Shown here piece after piece: positions 43,051-51,697 of a DNA stretch of 64,000 bases. The stretch spans positions 1 through 64,000 of the forward strand of contig CADEDY010000013.1 in the NCBI GenBank assembly GCA_902826215.1. Direction: 5' to 3'. The translations under genes and the position numbers were made by a program. The notes below the pieces were generated by a model. That model saw only the letters and a program-made list of their open reading frames with translations, made no database searches and was not told where the DNA came from. The number at the start of each line of letters is the position of its first letter. Position 1 is the stretch's first letter. The DNA is from an uncultured Bacteroidota bacterium (GTDB lineage Bacteria; Bacteroidota; Bacteroidia; Flavobacteriales_F; PHOS-HE28).

Positions 43051-44412
43051 ATGACCCTCTTGATCAAAAGGACGCTCCTACTTCTTGTGCTGGCGACAAC
43101 GCTGCATGCCTCGGCACAAACCACCATCACGGTCATGGAAGGTGTGATCTTCCACGATGGCTATGCAGGCCTGGTGCCCGATGTAGCTCCGCAGCCGGGC
43201 ATCATCAAACTCCGGAACGACCTCTTCACGCGGAAGCTCTCGGCCGATGAACTGGCATCCATCGGCACCACCTTGCAGATGCGCGTGGTGATCGGAGCCT
43301 TGTGCGACAACTATGATCGGATCGGCAATGTGAACATGGCCTTGGTGCCACCCGGAGCGGAGACCTACGACCCCGCAACGGTGGAACATATCGAACTCGG
43401 GCGTTTCATCACACCGTTCATGAACAAGAACATCCAACCCGATTCGGTGCCTTACCTGTTCAACGTGGACAATGTGGCGCTGCTGCTGAAGGATAGCGAA
43501 CTGACCAGCTCCTATGACATTTGGATCGAACTGGCGGTGTTCGGTGTGCCGTACGCCGCGAATACCCAAGTGTCGGGATGCGCGGGCCGTAACGATGTGT
43601 TCACCGGAAAGCTGACCTTCCAAACCAACGATCCCGTACCTGAAGATGACACCAACGTGCTGATCCCGCTCTTCTTCAACTCCACCATGAACAATTACCA
43701 AGTGGGCGCCACCGATACCCTCGGCCAGACCACCCGGAGCATCACCTTCAACGTGGCCGAAGACCTTACCGATGCAGCGTTCTTCCTGATCACCTCCAAC
43801 CACGGCGCCAACACCGGTGGCGAGGAGTACAACCGTCGATTCCACTACGCCTATTACGACGGCAACTTAGCACTCACCTACAAGCCCGGGCGCCTTACCT
43901 GCGAGCCCTTCCGCCAGTACAACACGCAAGGGAACGGGATCTACGGGGCATCGCCACGAACCCCGGCGCAGTGGCAATCCTTCAGCAACTGGTGCCCCGG
44001 CGATGTGATCGACATACGCCGCATCGACCTCGGACCCGTCACCGCCGGCGAACACACCTTCCTGCTCCGCGTGCCCACGGCGGTCTTCGCGAACGGTGAA
44101 GGCTACTTCCCGCTCTCGCTCTATTTCCAAGGCAAGACCTCCGGCTCCATTTCCGGTGTCGGCATCGGCGAATTGGACCAAGCGGAAGTGCCCTTCGCCA
44201 TCTACCCCAACCCGACCAACGGTTCGTTCACCGTGGAGCTTCCCACTGAGAACGCCCACATCACCGTGACGAACGTCCTTGGCGAAGTGGTGCTGCAAAC
44301 ACGCGCCACCAGCAAGTGGACGCAACTTCAACTCGATCGCAGCGGACTGTACATGGTGCGCTTGAGCAATGGATCAGGGACTTCTTCACAGCGCTTGGTC
44401 GTTGATCGATAG
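43051..44412 (+). CDS. Secreted PNGase F-like glycoamidase-family protein with type A T9SS domain
   Basis: From the ATG at 43051 the 453-residue product has a signal peptide ending HASAQ and two domains resembling peptide-N-glycosidase F. LCDNYDRIGNVN matches the region around PNGase F Asp60, HIELGRFITPF matches its GRFITPY strand, GEEYNRRFHYAYY aligns with the segment carrying Glu206, and SNWCPGD with its late WCPG motif. PNGase F removes N-linked glycans from glycoproteins. The C-terminal 80 residues form a type A sorting domain (IYPNPTNGSFTVELP). An ATG seven codons upstream (43030) is possible. Activity is uncertain because only some catalytic positions can be aligned by eye. Confidence 0.75.
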   Translation: MTLLIKRTLLLLVLATTLHASAQTTITVMEGVIFHDGYAGLVPDVAPQPGIIKLRNDLFTRKLSADELASIGTTLQMRVVIGALCDNYDRIGNVNMALVPPGAETYDPATVEHIELGRFITPFMNKNIQPDSVPYLFNVDNVALLLKDSELTSSYDIWIELAVFGVPYAANTQVSGCAGRNDVFTGKLTFQTNDPVPEDDTNVLIPLFFNSTMNNYQVGATDTLGQTTRSITFNVAEDLTDAAFFLITSNHGANTGGEEYNRRFHYAYYDGNLALTYKPGRLTCEPFRQYNTQGNGIYGASPRTPAQWQSFSNWCPGDVIDIRRIDLGPVTAGEHTFLLRVPTAVFANGEGYFPLSLYFQGKTSGSISGVGIGELDQAEVPFAIYPNPTNGSFTVELPTENAHITVTNVLGEVVLQTRATSKWTQLQLDRSGLYMVRLSNGSGTSSQRLVVDR

Positions 44413-44452
44413 GCACTTTTCGGATGTCCACTAGTTGGAATGGACCCATTAT

Positions 44453-44480
44453 AAAAGCCCCGCGATGAAGCGGGACTTTT
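44453..44480 (+). terminator. Rho-independent terminator after the PNGase F-like gene
   Basis: AAAAG-C-CCCGC pairs with GCGGG-A-CTTTT around the loop GATGAA; the 3' arm ends in TTTT. Confidence 0.75.
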
Positions 44481-44594
44481 ATGTGATATGATCCACTTTG
44501 ACCGATCGGTTCGAGAACTTCATGCCCCGGGTTCTTCCATGTGAAGATGCCGTAGGAACTTGATGGCCAAGAGGTCTGCTTGTCGCCCCACAGC

Positions 44595-44759
44595 TCACAA
44601 GCTCGCCTTGCGCCCACCGATCAGGCGGAAGGCGAGGAGGACGACGGCCACCACCAAGAGGATGTGGATGAGGCTGCCGACCATGCTGGCGAAGCCGATG
44701 AAGCCGACGAGCCATCCGATGATGAGCAGTGCGATGATGATATTGAGGATGCTATTCAT
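44595..44759 (-). CDS. Small membrane protein, lmo0937/DUF5670-like
   Basis: A 54-residue frame begins MNSILNIIIALLIIGWLVGF and ends with RLIGGRKASL. It has two closely spaced hydrophobic helices and a basic tail, the pattern of the lmo0937 family of tiny membrane proteins common in Bacteroidota and Firmicutes. It is below common ORF length cut-offs. Function is unknown. Confidence 0.75.
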   Translation of the reverse strand: MNSILNIIIALLIIGWLVGFIGFASMVGSLIHILLVVAVVLLAFRLIGGRKASL

Positions 44760-45184
44760 GATAGATGGTTTTGAGACCTACCATGCATGTCGCGTGCCTT
44801 CGTTTCGCTCAAGCAGGATCAAGCATGAAACCAGGCGATCCATGGGGCCGAACTGACGCAGGTGATCTTCAAATGGGAATTACTTTTCCCAATGAGCAGC
44901 GAGCTTGAATGTCGATGGTAAAAGCTTGCTGTTCCGACGCCATGGACCAACGCCCATGGACAGGCATGGGGTCGAGATGCGCTGTGACAAAGCCCTGTGA
45001 ACAAATGCATAGGCCGAAGTACTGTCGATCGACCGCAGTTGGATCCTATCAAAGACCAGTACCACAACAACGCAGTGCGCAGGCATTGGGACCAACTAGC
45101 ACGCACTATCGGACGAAAAGATCCTGGGATGTTCCGCTGGCCGCGGCGGTGTAGTTCTTGCTTGTTCCCTCGACCATAGAACCC
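44760..45184. other. 425-bp region without a supported gene
   Basis: Frames on both strands are unconvincing and show no recognisable motifs. The region precedes a decayed hydrolase gene and may itself be eroded sequence. Confidence 0.5.
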
Positions 45185-45964
45185 ATGGAACTCAACCTCG
45201 CTCTGGTCCAAATGCGGATCGCTCCTTCGGACCCCATCCTGAACATGCGACGCATGGAGGAATTCATCAGGAAGGCTAAAGCGAAAGGTGCGGACCTGGT
45301 GATACTCCCGTAGGATGTCATCTGCGGGCCGCTGAACGGTCAAACAGCGTTCGTGCAACACGCATTGGCGTACTTGGCGCGGATGCAAGTCCTTGCTCAC
45401 CAGTACAAGGTGGATCTCGTCCCCGGACCCTGGACCGTGGCCGAGGCAGTCCTGCTCTACAACCAAGCAGTATACCTTGCATCCGATGGATCCGTGATCG
45501 GCAGCTACCGCAAGATCAACCTGTGGGAAACGGAGAAAGGGGCGATCACCCCGGGACCTGCCGTGTCCGTATTCCCCTCGCGCTTCGGCAAGGTCGGTCT
45601 CATCATCTGTTGGGACCTCGCCTTCCCGGCCATGTTCGCTCCGATGGTGGCCCAAGGCGTGGAACTCATCGTATCGCCCACCTATTGGTCCTTCCCCCCC
45701 CCCCGCGCAACCAGCGTGGAGGATGTACGTGAGGACGAGTTCCTCCTGATCGATTCGTTGTGCACGGCGCGTGCATTCGAGAACAACGTGCTGCTCGCCT
45801 ATTGAAACGCTGCAGGCTCCATCGAAGTGAATGGTTCCACCAGCCTGCTTTCAGGACGTTCGAAGGTCACCAATCCCTTGGACAAAGTGGTAGTGAAGAG
45901 TCTTGGGAACAAGGAAGAATCGTTGGTTACGAAAGTGGAACTGACCCGCCAAATGCTCCAGTAG
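45185..45964 (+). pseudogene. Carbon-nitrogen hydrolase (nitrilase superfamily) pseudogene with two in-frame stops
   Basis: One frame from the ATG at 45185 to the TAG at 45962 encodes a full nitrilase-like protein of about 259 codons, interrupted by TAG at 45311 and TGA at 45803. The opening is NLALVQMRIAPSDPILNM, and ADLVILP is followed by the first stop exactly where the catalytic Glu is expected. The catalytic Lys (YRKINLWETEKG) and Cys (IICWDLAFPAMF) remain. After the second stop, NAAGSIEVNGSTSLLSG continues the family. An 11-C run at 45694-45704 does not break the frame. Both stops are single-base changes from plausible sense codons, indicating recent decay or, less likely, readthrough. 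Confidence 0.8.
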
Positions 45965-46034
45965 AACTGAGCGATGGCCGAGGGTAACGCCTTCAAAAAC
46001 CATGACCCGTCCATGGTGACAGCACCCAACGCAC

Positions 46035-46069
46035 GAACGCCGGCCCCAAAAAGGACCGGCGTTCTCTTT
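46035..46069. terminator. Intrinsic terminator between the pseudogene and typA
   Basis: GAACGCCGG (46035-46043) pairs with CCGGCGTTC (46056-46064), followed on the plus strand by TCTTTC. It can serve the pseudogene transcript and possibly the convergent typA. Confidence 0.7.
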
Positions 46070-46082
46070 CCGTTCGAATGGA

Positions 46083-47906
46083 TCAGATGCTATAGGCCTC
46101 GATGGACTTGCCCGCCTTCTTGCGGTCGTTCTCATCGAGCAGGATCTTGCGGATGCGCAGGCTCTTGGGGGTCACCTCCAGGTATTCGTCGGCGGCGATG
46201 TACTCCATGCATTCTTCGAGCGAGAACTTCACCGCTGGGGCGATGCTCTCCTTGCTGTCGCTGCCGCTGGCGCGCATATTGGTAAGCTGCTTGCCCTTGA
46301 GGACGTTCACCACGAGGTCGTCGGTCTTCGGGTTCTCGCCGATCACTTGGCCGCCGTACACGTCTTCGCCTGGATCCACGAAGAACTTACCGCGGTCCTG
46401 CAGCTTGTTGATGCTGAAGGCGATGGCGGTGCCGGTGCCTTGGCTGATGATGCTGGCCGCGCGACGCACGCCGAGCTCGCCCTTATAAGGCTCGTAGCCC
46501 TTGAAGCGGTGGGCGATGATCGCCTCCCCTTCGGTAGCGGTGAGCAACGGGTTGCGCAGGCCGATGATGCCGCGCGCAGGGATGTTGAATTCGATGTGGA
46601 CACGGTCGCCCTTCAGTTCCACGCTGGTGAGTTCGCCCTTGCGACGGCTCACGAGGTCGATGACCTTGCTGCTGAATTCCTCGGGCACTTGCACGGTGAG
46701 CATCTCGATCGGTTCGCAACGCTCGCCGTCGATCTCCTTGTAGATCACCTGCGGCTGGCCGAGCTGGAACTCGTAGCCTTCGCGGCGCATGGTCTCCACG
46801 AGGATGCCGATGTGCAGGATGCCTCGCCCGTACACGAGCAGCTTATCGGGGCTGTTGGTCTCCTCCACGCGCATAGCGAGGTTCTTCTCGATCTCCTTGA
46901 ACAAGCGGTCGCGCAGGTGGCGGCTGGTCACATACTCGCCTTCTTTGCCGAAGAACGGCGAGGTGTTGATGGTGAAGAGCATGCTCATGGTGGGCTCGTC
47001 CACCTTGAAACCGGGCAGGCCTTCCGGGTTCTCGAAGTCGGCCACGGTGTCTCCGATGTCGAAGCCTTCCAGACCCATGATCGCGCAGAGCTCGCCGCTG
47101 TACAATTCGCGGTCCTTCACCTTCTCCTTGCCGAGGCCTTCGAAGACCATCAGTTCGGCCACCTTGCCCTTGGTGATCCGGCCATCGTTCTTCACGAGGC
47201 TCACGTTCTGGCCGGACTTGATGGAACCGCGACGCACGCGGCCCACGGCGATCCGGCCTTGGAAGCTGCTGTAGTCGAGGCTGGTGATGCGCATCTGCAG
47301 GCTGCCTTCCTCCTTCTTCGGCGCTGGGATGTGCTTCAGGATGGTATCGAGCAGATAGCTCACGTCCTCGGTCGGGGTCTTCCAATCGGGTCCCATCCAA
47401 CCTTGCTTGCTGCTGCCGTACACCACGGGGAAGTCGAGCTGGTCTTCGTTGGCCTCGAGGGTGAACATGAGGTCGAACACCTGCTCGTGCACTTCTTCGG
47501 GTGTGCAGTTCGGCTTGTCCACTTTGTTGATCACCACGATCGGCTTCAGACCCAAGGCGATGGCCTTGCCCAGCACGAACCGGGTCTGCGGCATGGCGCC
47601 CTCGAAAGCATCCACCAGCAGGATCACGCCGTCGGCCATGTTGAGCACGCGCTCCACTTCGCCGCCGAAGTCACTGTGGCCGGGGGTGTCGATCACGTTG
47701 ATCTTCACATCCTTGTAGCGCACGCTCACGTTCTTGGAGAGGATGGTGATGCCACGCTCGCGCTCCAGGTCGTTGTTGTCCAGCAGCAGGTCGGCCGTGG
47801 CTTGGTTCTCGCGGAACAGCTGGCACTGGTGGAGGATCTTGTCCACCAAGGTGGTCTTACCGTGGTCGACGTGGGCGATGATGGCGATGTTGCGTAGCTC
47901 GGTCAT
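46083..47906 (-). CDS. typA: Translational GTPase TypA/BipA
   Basis: The 607-residue protein has all G motifs of translational GTPases: [12 protein letters not shown] (G1), RERGITI (G2), DTPGHSDF (G3), NKVDKP (G4) and a GSS G5 segment. EF-G-like domains and the TypA-specific C-terminal domain follow ([30 protein letters not shown]). BipA acts on the ribosome, including in 50S assembly and stress adaptation. A perfect -7 box lies 28 bp upstream of the ATG. Length matches family members. Confidence 0.97.
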   Translation of the reverse strand: MTELRNIAIIAHVDHGKTTLVDKILHQCQLFRENQATADLLLDNNDLERERGITILSKNVSVRYKDVKINVIDTPGHSDFGGEVERVLNMADGVILLVDAFEGAMPQTRFVLGKAIALGLKPIVVINKVDKPNCTPEEVHEQVFDLMFTLEANEDQLDFPVVYGSSKQGWMGPDWKTPTEDVSYLLDTILKHIPAPKKEEGSLQMRITSLDYSSFQGRIAVGRVRRGSIKSGQNVSLVKNDGRITKGKVAELMVFEGLGKEKVKDRELYSGELCAIMGLEGFDIGDTVADFENPEGLPGFKVDEPTMSMLFTINTSPFFGKEGEYVTSRHLRDRLFKEIEKNLAMRVEETNSPDKLLVYGRGILHIGILVETMRREGYEFQLGQPQVIYKEIDGERCEPIEMLTVQVPEEFSSKVIDLVSRRKGELTSVELKGDRVHIEFNIPARGIIGLRNPLLTATEGEAIIAHRFKGYEPYKGELGVRRAASIISQGTGTAIAFSINKLQDRGKFFVDPGEDVYGGQVIGENPKTDDLVVNVLKGKQLTNMRASGSDSKESIAPAVKFSLEECMEYIAADEYLEVTPKSLRIRKILLDENDRKKAGKSIEAYSI

Positions 47907-47934
47907 TTGCGCTATGGGGTCCTGAAAAGGCCCG

Positions 47935-47942
47935 CAAAGGTA
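47935..47942 (-). promoter_or_regulatory. -7 promoter box (TACCTTTG) for typA
   Basis: A perfect TAnnTTTG on the minus strand, 28 bp from the typA ATG at 47906. Confidence 0.65.
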
Positions 47943-47972
47943 GGCTTTCTATACCGATCTGGATACGTGCAC

Positions 47973-47980
47973 TATCTTCG
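47973..47980 (+). promoter_or_regulatory. Putative -7 box (TATCTTCG) for tRNA-Arg
   Basis: A TAnnTTCG-type box 30 bp before the tRNA 5' end, divergent from the typA box. Confidence 0.5.
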
Positions 47981-48010
47981 CGGCCCCATTGGCCCATTTC
48001 CGTGGGAAAT

Positions 48011-48084
48011 GGCCCCGTAGTTCAACTGGATAGAATGGCAGATTCCGGTTCTGTTGGTTAGAGGTTCGAATCCTCTCGGGGTCA
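48011..48084 (+). tRNA. tRNA-Arg (anticodon CCG)
   Basis: The cloverleaf folds by eye. Acceptor GGCCCCG pairs with CGGGGTC (one G-T), the anticodon stem GCAGA pairs with TCTGT around TTCCGGT (anticodon CCG), and the T arm is AGAGG-TTCGAAT-CCTCT. The 3' CCA is not encoded. It reads the CGG codon. Confidence 0.93.
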
Positions 48085-48088
48085 CTTG

Positions 48089-48116
48089 AGCGGCGCGAAA
48101 GCGCCGCTTTTGCTTT
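48089..48116 (+). terminator. Terminator after tRNA-Arg
   Basis: AGCGGCGC and GCGCCGCT form an 8-bp stem with a GAAA loop, followed by TTTTGCTTT. Confidence 0.85.
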
Positions 48117-48160
48117 GGTACAGGTGGGCCTGTGCACGCTCACAAAGGTGTGGTCCTTGA

Positions 48161-48916
48161 TCACTTCCGCACCCTGAGGTACACCACCAGATCATCCCAC
48201 GTGGGCAAGGCTGCCACGATGATCAGCACCAAGGCCAGTGGAAGGCTGAAGATGTAGCCGAAGAACTTGAAGCCTAAGGCACCGCTGACACCGCCAACGA
48301 AGAAGGACACGAAGAGGATCATCAAGGTGCGCAACCGCTCGAGGTCGGCTCCTACTCTAGGTAGTCCGCTCCGAGAGGGTGCATTCCAATAGGCCATGCG
48401 ACCAAGTTGGATCCCAAGGTCAGTGATGATGCCGGTGACGTGCGTGGTGCGGATGACGGCGTTGGACAACTTGGTGATCACCGCGTTCTGCAGCCCCATC
48501 ATGAAGCTGAGCAACATCACCAGTCCGGTAATGACCCAATCGCCGTGGTGACCCTCCCGCGCACCCACCACGCCGAACACCAGCAACAAGGTGGCTTCGA
48601 GCAACAGTGGCAACGCATACTCGCTGTGCATGTGCCGGCGTCGCGAGAAGTTGATGAGGATGGCCGAGCATGCCGCACCGACGAGGAAGGAGAGCACCGC
48701 CCCCGCTCCGGTGATGAGGAAGCGGATCTCGCCAACGGCGATGTCGTCCGCCATGGACGATACGATGCCGGTCATATGCGATGTGTACTGCTTCACGGCC
48801 AAGAAACCACCTGCGTTGATGGCACCTGCGACGAAGGCCAGCACATAACCGAGTTGACGATCCGCTTCCACCGTGCGTTTCCGTCCAGTGAGCTTGCGGG
48901 AGATCCGTCTGAGCAT
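48161..48916 (-). CDS. YoaK family (DUF1275) membrane protein
   Basis: The 251-residue protein has about six or seven hydrophobic helices and the family motifs GYVLAFVAGAINAGGFLAV near the start, HMTGIVSSMADDIA, LLSFMMGLQNAVIT and TTHVTGIITDLGI. DUF1275/YoaK proteins are inner-membrane proteins without a firmly assigned substrate. It is convergent with the tRNA-Arg and divergent from the S4-domain gene. Confidence 0.9.
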   Translation of the reverse strand: MLRRISRKLTGRKRTVEADRQLGYVLAFVAGAINAGGFLAVKQYTSHMTGIVSSMADDIAVGEIRFLITGAGAVLSFLVGAACSAILINFSRRRHMHSEYALPLLLEATLLLVFGVVGAREGHHGDWVITGLVMLLSFMMGLQNAVITKLSNAVIRTTHVTGIITDLGIQLGRMAYWNAPSRSGLPRVGADLERLRTLMILFVSFFVGGVSGALGFKFFGYIFSLPLALVLIIVAALPTWDDLVVYLRVRK

Positions 48917-49095
48917 GGTGCGTGTCGATCACAAGGAGACGAGGACGTCGGGTACGGACATCGGTCAAGATCGGGATCAGCCTCAAAGGTCGCATAGTAC
49001 TCGGCACTTGGCAAAGGAGCAGATCAGCAATGGCAGATAACTTGGTCGCCAGCAACGTGCTGCATTCTCCGACCAAGGAGGCATTCCATGACCAC

Positions 49096-49479
49096 ATGAG
49101 CATTCAACCTCCAATGCGCATCGACAAATTCCTCTGGTGCATCCGCCTCTTCAAAACGCGCAGCCTCGCTACCGATGCCGTAAAGCGCGAGCAGGTCCGG
49201 ATCAACGAGCGCACGGTGAAGGCCTCTGCGGAAGTGAAGCCCGGTGATGTGATCGCCCTGCGCGAACCACCGATCTGGCGCAGCTGGGCGATCGTGGCCC
49301 TACCGGTCTCTCGTGTTGGTGCCAAGTTGGTGCCGGAGCTGATCACCGAACGCACGGCCTTCGAGGACCTTGAGAAGTTGGAACTCGCACGACTGGCGAA
49401 AGCCCAACACCGCATCCCCGGCGAAGGCCGACCCACGAAGCGCGACCGACGCGATATGGAACGATTCACCCACGAGTGA
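49096..49479 (+). CDS. S4 RNA-binding domain protein, Hsp15-like
   Basis: From the ATG at 49096 the 127-residue product has an S4 domain right at the start (MRIDKFLWCIRLFKTRSLAT, REQVRINERTVKASAEVKPG) and a basic C-terminal tail (GRPTKRDRRDMERF). This matches Hsp15 (HslR)-type proteins, which bind stalled 50S subunits carrying peptidyl-tRNA and aid recycling. The in-frame extension to 48922 is rejected because the S4 fold begins at the chosen start. Confidence 0.9.
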   Translation: MSIQPPMRIDKFLWCIRLFKTRSLATDAVKREQVRINERTVKASAEVKPGDVIALREPPIWRSWAIVALPVSRVGAKLVPELITERTAFEDLEKLELARLAKAQHRIPGEGRPTKRDRRDMERFTHE

Positions 49480-49543
49480 ACGGCTCATCCCACGCTTAAC
49501 ACTTGTTCGCATACGTTAACGCTGCATCCCGAAAAGTGTGGGA

Positions 49544-49551
49544 TAGTTTCG
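49544..49551 (+). promoter_or_regulatory. Putative -7 box (TAGTTTCG) for the PDZ gene
   Basis: TAnnTTCG-type box, 20 bp before the ATG at 49572. Confidence 0.45.
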
Positions 49552-49571
49552 GACCACTAAACCGAACCACC

Positions 49572-51125
49572 ATGTTCAAGACCATCCTCCTCATGCCCCT
49601 GGCCGCGGTGTTCCAGGGAGGTGTCGCCCAAGAACCGGTCGCACCACAAGAACCCGATCAGCGCAAAGTGCGCATCGAGATCGTGACCACCGAGAACGGC
49701 GAGACCAAGCGCGTCACCAAGGAGTTCGATGCCTCCAACGAACAAGAGGTTCAGGATGCCCTGAAGGAACTCGGGGTGCTGGACAACATCAACTTCAATG
49801 GCGATGGCGAGAACGTGACCATCGACATCCGGCGATCGGGAGGCGATGCGAACGATGACATATTCCTGCACATGGCGCCCATGCCTCCGATGGCGCCCAT
49901 GGAACCGATGGCACCGATGACACCAATCGCGCGCGGCCTTGCTGCATGCGAACCCACAGCCTATCTTGGGGTGAGCACACGTTCAGTGGATGCCGCGCAA
50001 GCCAAGGAGTTGAAGCTGCCGGTGAAGGCCGGTGTGCTCGTGGAGCAGGTGATCGAAGGATCGGCCGCCGAGAAAGCCGGTTTGAAAGAAGGCGATGTGA
50101 TCACCGAACTGGATGGCAAGGCTGTGACGGCATCGCAGGAACTCACCGAGCTGATCCGCGCACAGGATGTGGGCGACAAGGTGAAGTTGACCTGGTACCA
50201 CGAGGGCAAGAAGAAGAGCGCCAATGTGGAACTCGGCGAGCGCAGCGCACGCTCCTATTCCTTCGCGTACGGTCCCGAGCACGGCAGCGCCGAGCAGGAC
50301 TGGGAGAGCTACCTCGGCGATGGCGAATGGACCATGGCCTCGCGTGCCTTCCTCGGAGTGACGCCCGGCAATGACGATGGACCCGGTGCGGAGATCGGTT
50401 CTGTGGAAGAAGGCACCGCGGCCGCCAAGATGGGCTTGCAGGAAGGAGACCGCATCACCCGCATCGATGACGAGACGATCGAGGATTTCGCTGATCTCTC
50501 CGCAACCATCAAGTCGAAGCAACCCGGTGATGAAGTGGCGATCACCTTGCAACGCGACGGCGAGCAACTGATCATCGCCGGTGAACTCGGGGAGCGCAGC
50601 GTGAACCGCTCCTTCAACTTCGACATGAACGGCGATGAGAGCGATGAGGTGCGCGAGCGCTTGCTTCAATTCAAAGGGCTGGCGCCTGAGGATCGGGAAG
50701 AACTGCGCCGTGATATGGACGAGCTGCGCAGGGAAATGAGCGACCTGCGCCGCGAGCTCGGCACCGAGCTGCGCACCGAGACCCGCATCACCATCGAGTC
50801 GATGCCCCTGAGTGCCGACGAGAAAGCACTGCTGAAGAGCAAGGGCGTGGAGCACTTGGATGCGACCTTGAAGGTGGGCGACATGCGCGTGTTCCCCAAC
50901 CCGAGCAACGGTTTCTTCCGCATCCAGTTCGATGTACCGAACAGCGGCGACCTCTTCGTGAATGTGCACGATGCCAGTGGCGAGAAGGTCTACGAGGAAC
51001 GCATCACCGGTTTCAAAGGACGCTACGAACGCACCCTCGACCTCACCGACAAGGCCACCGGCACCTACTACTTGGTGATCGACCAGAACGGCAAGAGCAC
51101 GGCGCAGAAGTTGGTGAAGCAGTAG
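49572..51125 (+). CDS. Secreted protein with two PDZ domains and type A T9SS sorting domain
   Basis: From the ATG at 49572 the 517-residue product has a signal peptide (to about 20), a charged region, a Met/Pro-rich low-complexity stretch (PMPPMAPMEPMAPM) and two PDZ domains with carboxylate-binding loops YLGVST and FLGVTP. Each has an AAxKxGLxEGDxIT-type segment (AAEKAGLKEGDVITELDG, AAAKMGLQEGDRITRIDD). A coiled-coil of heptads follows (EELRRDMDELRREMSDLRRE). The end is a type A sorting domain (VFPNPSNGFFRIQF, ATGTYYLVI). No protease domain is attached, so it may scaffold or sense proteins outside the cell. Confidence 0.87.
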   Translation: MFKTILLMPLAAVFQGGVAQEPVAPQEPDQRKVRIEIVTTENGETKRVTKEFDASNEQEVQDALKELGVLDNINFNGDGENVTIDIRRSGGDANDDIFLHMAPMPPMAPMEPMAPMTPIARGLAACEPTAYLGVSTRSVDAAQAKELKLPVKAGVLVEQVIEGSAAEKAGLKEGDVITELDGKAVTASQELTELIRAQDVGDKVKLTWYHEGKKKSANVELGERSARSYSFAYGPEHGSAEQDWESYLGDGEWTMASRAFLGVTPGNDDGPGAEIGSVEEGTAAAKMGLQEGDRITRIDDETIEDFADLSATIKSKQPGDEVAITLQRDGEQLIIAGELGERSVNRSFNFDMNGDESDEVRERLLQFKGLAPEDREELRRDMDELRREMSDLRRELGTELRTETRITIESMPLSADEKALLKSKGVEHLDATLKVGDMRVFPNPSNGFFRIQFDVPNSGDLFVNVHDASGEKVYEERITGFKGRYERTLDLTDKATGTYYLVIDQNGKSTAQKLVKQ

Positions 51126-51218
51126 ATCACCGAACACGGATCGTTTTGTTGTGAAAGGAGTGTCGTGGGTGCGAGAGCATCACCGGCACTCCTTACTCTT
51201 TTGCACCTTTACGGCACC

Positions 51219-51593
51219 ATGAAGATCCTCATCAACCTCATCATCTCCGCGATCGCGGTGCTCCTCACCGACCTCTTGCTCCCGGGCGTCAGCCTCGGTG
51301 ATCTCGGCGAAACGAATGGTCTGATCACCGCCCTGCTCACCGCTGCCGTGCTAGGTCTGTTGAATGCGGTGCTCAAGCCCATCCTCATCTTCTTCACCTT
51401 ACCGGTGACCGTGGTGACCTTGGGCCTCTTCCTATTGGTGATCAACGCCGTGATCGTGCTTATCGCTGCTCTGCTCGTTCCGGGCTTCACGGTGGACAGC
51501 TTCTGGTGGGCACTCGGCTTCAGCTTGGTGCTCTCGATCGTGCAGGGGATCCTGAATGCCTTCGACGGTGGTAAGCAGCGCGAGGCGCGGTGA
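51219..51593 (+). CDS. Phage holin family 4 (DUF360/Mycobacterial-type) membrane protein
   Basis: The 124-residue protein consists of four hydrophobic helices (LINLIISAIAVLLTDLLLPG, LITALLTAAVLGLLNAVLKP, PVTVVTLGLFLLVINAVIVL, FWWALGFSLVLSIVQGILNA), the pattern of the phage_holin_4_2 family, a common chromosomal membrane protein of unknown role. No phage genes are nearby. The start at 51219 is chosen over a longer frame from 51165. Confidence 0.88.
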   Translation: MKILINLIISAIAVLLTDLLLPGVSLGDLGETNGLITALLTAAVLGLLNAVLKPILIFFTLPVTVVTLGLFLLVINAVIVLIAALLVPGFTVDSFWWALGFSLVLSIVQGILNAFDGGKQREAR

Positions 51594-51599
51594 GGTAGG

Positions 51600-51697
51600 C
51601 TCAACCGGCAGGTGGCAGATGCCGGAGGCAAATGCCTAGTGCCCTTGCTCTTGCCTCCTGCTCTTGCTCTTGCTCCTACTCTGCACCTACCCCCTGC
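51600..51697. repeat. Short-period repeat tract between convergent genes
   Basis: GGCAGGT-GGCAGAT-type units on the left and CTTGCT-type hexamer/heptamer units on the right (51650-51690) form a low-complexity tract. It might be a decayed relative of the heptamer arrays seen in dnaE; the match is weak. Confidence 0.4.

Noticed and set aside
45694-45704. Frameshift at the 11-C run in the nitrilase pseudogene
   Set aside because: Reading frame and family motifs continue correctly on both sides of the run, so the run as given causes no shift.
46347-47897. 516-residue plus-strand frame opposite typA
   Set aside because: Rich in His, Val, Leu and Ala as expected from the complement of a GC-rich gene; typA itself is certain.
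51219-51593. Prophage remnant suggested by holin-like annotation here and at 41068
   Set aside because: Both belong to chromosomal membrane-protein families named after holins; no phage structural, integrase or lysis genes are nearby.
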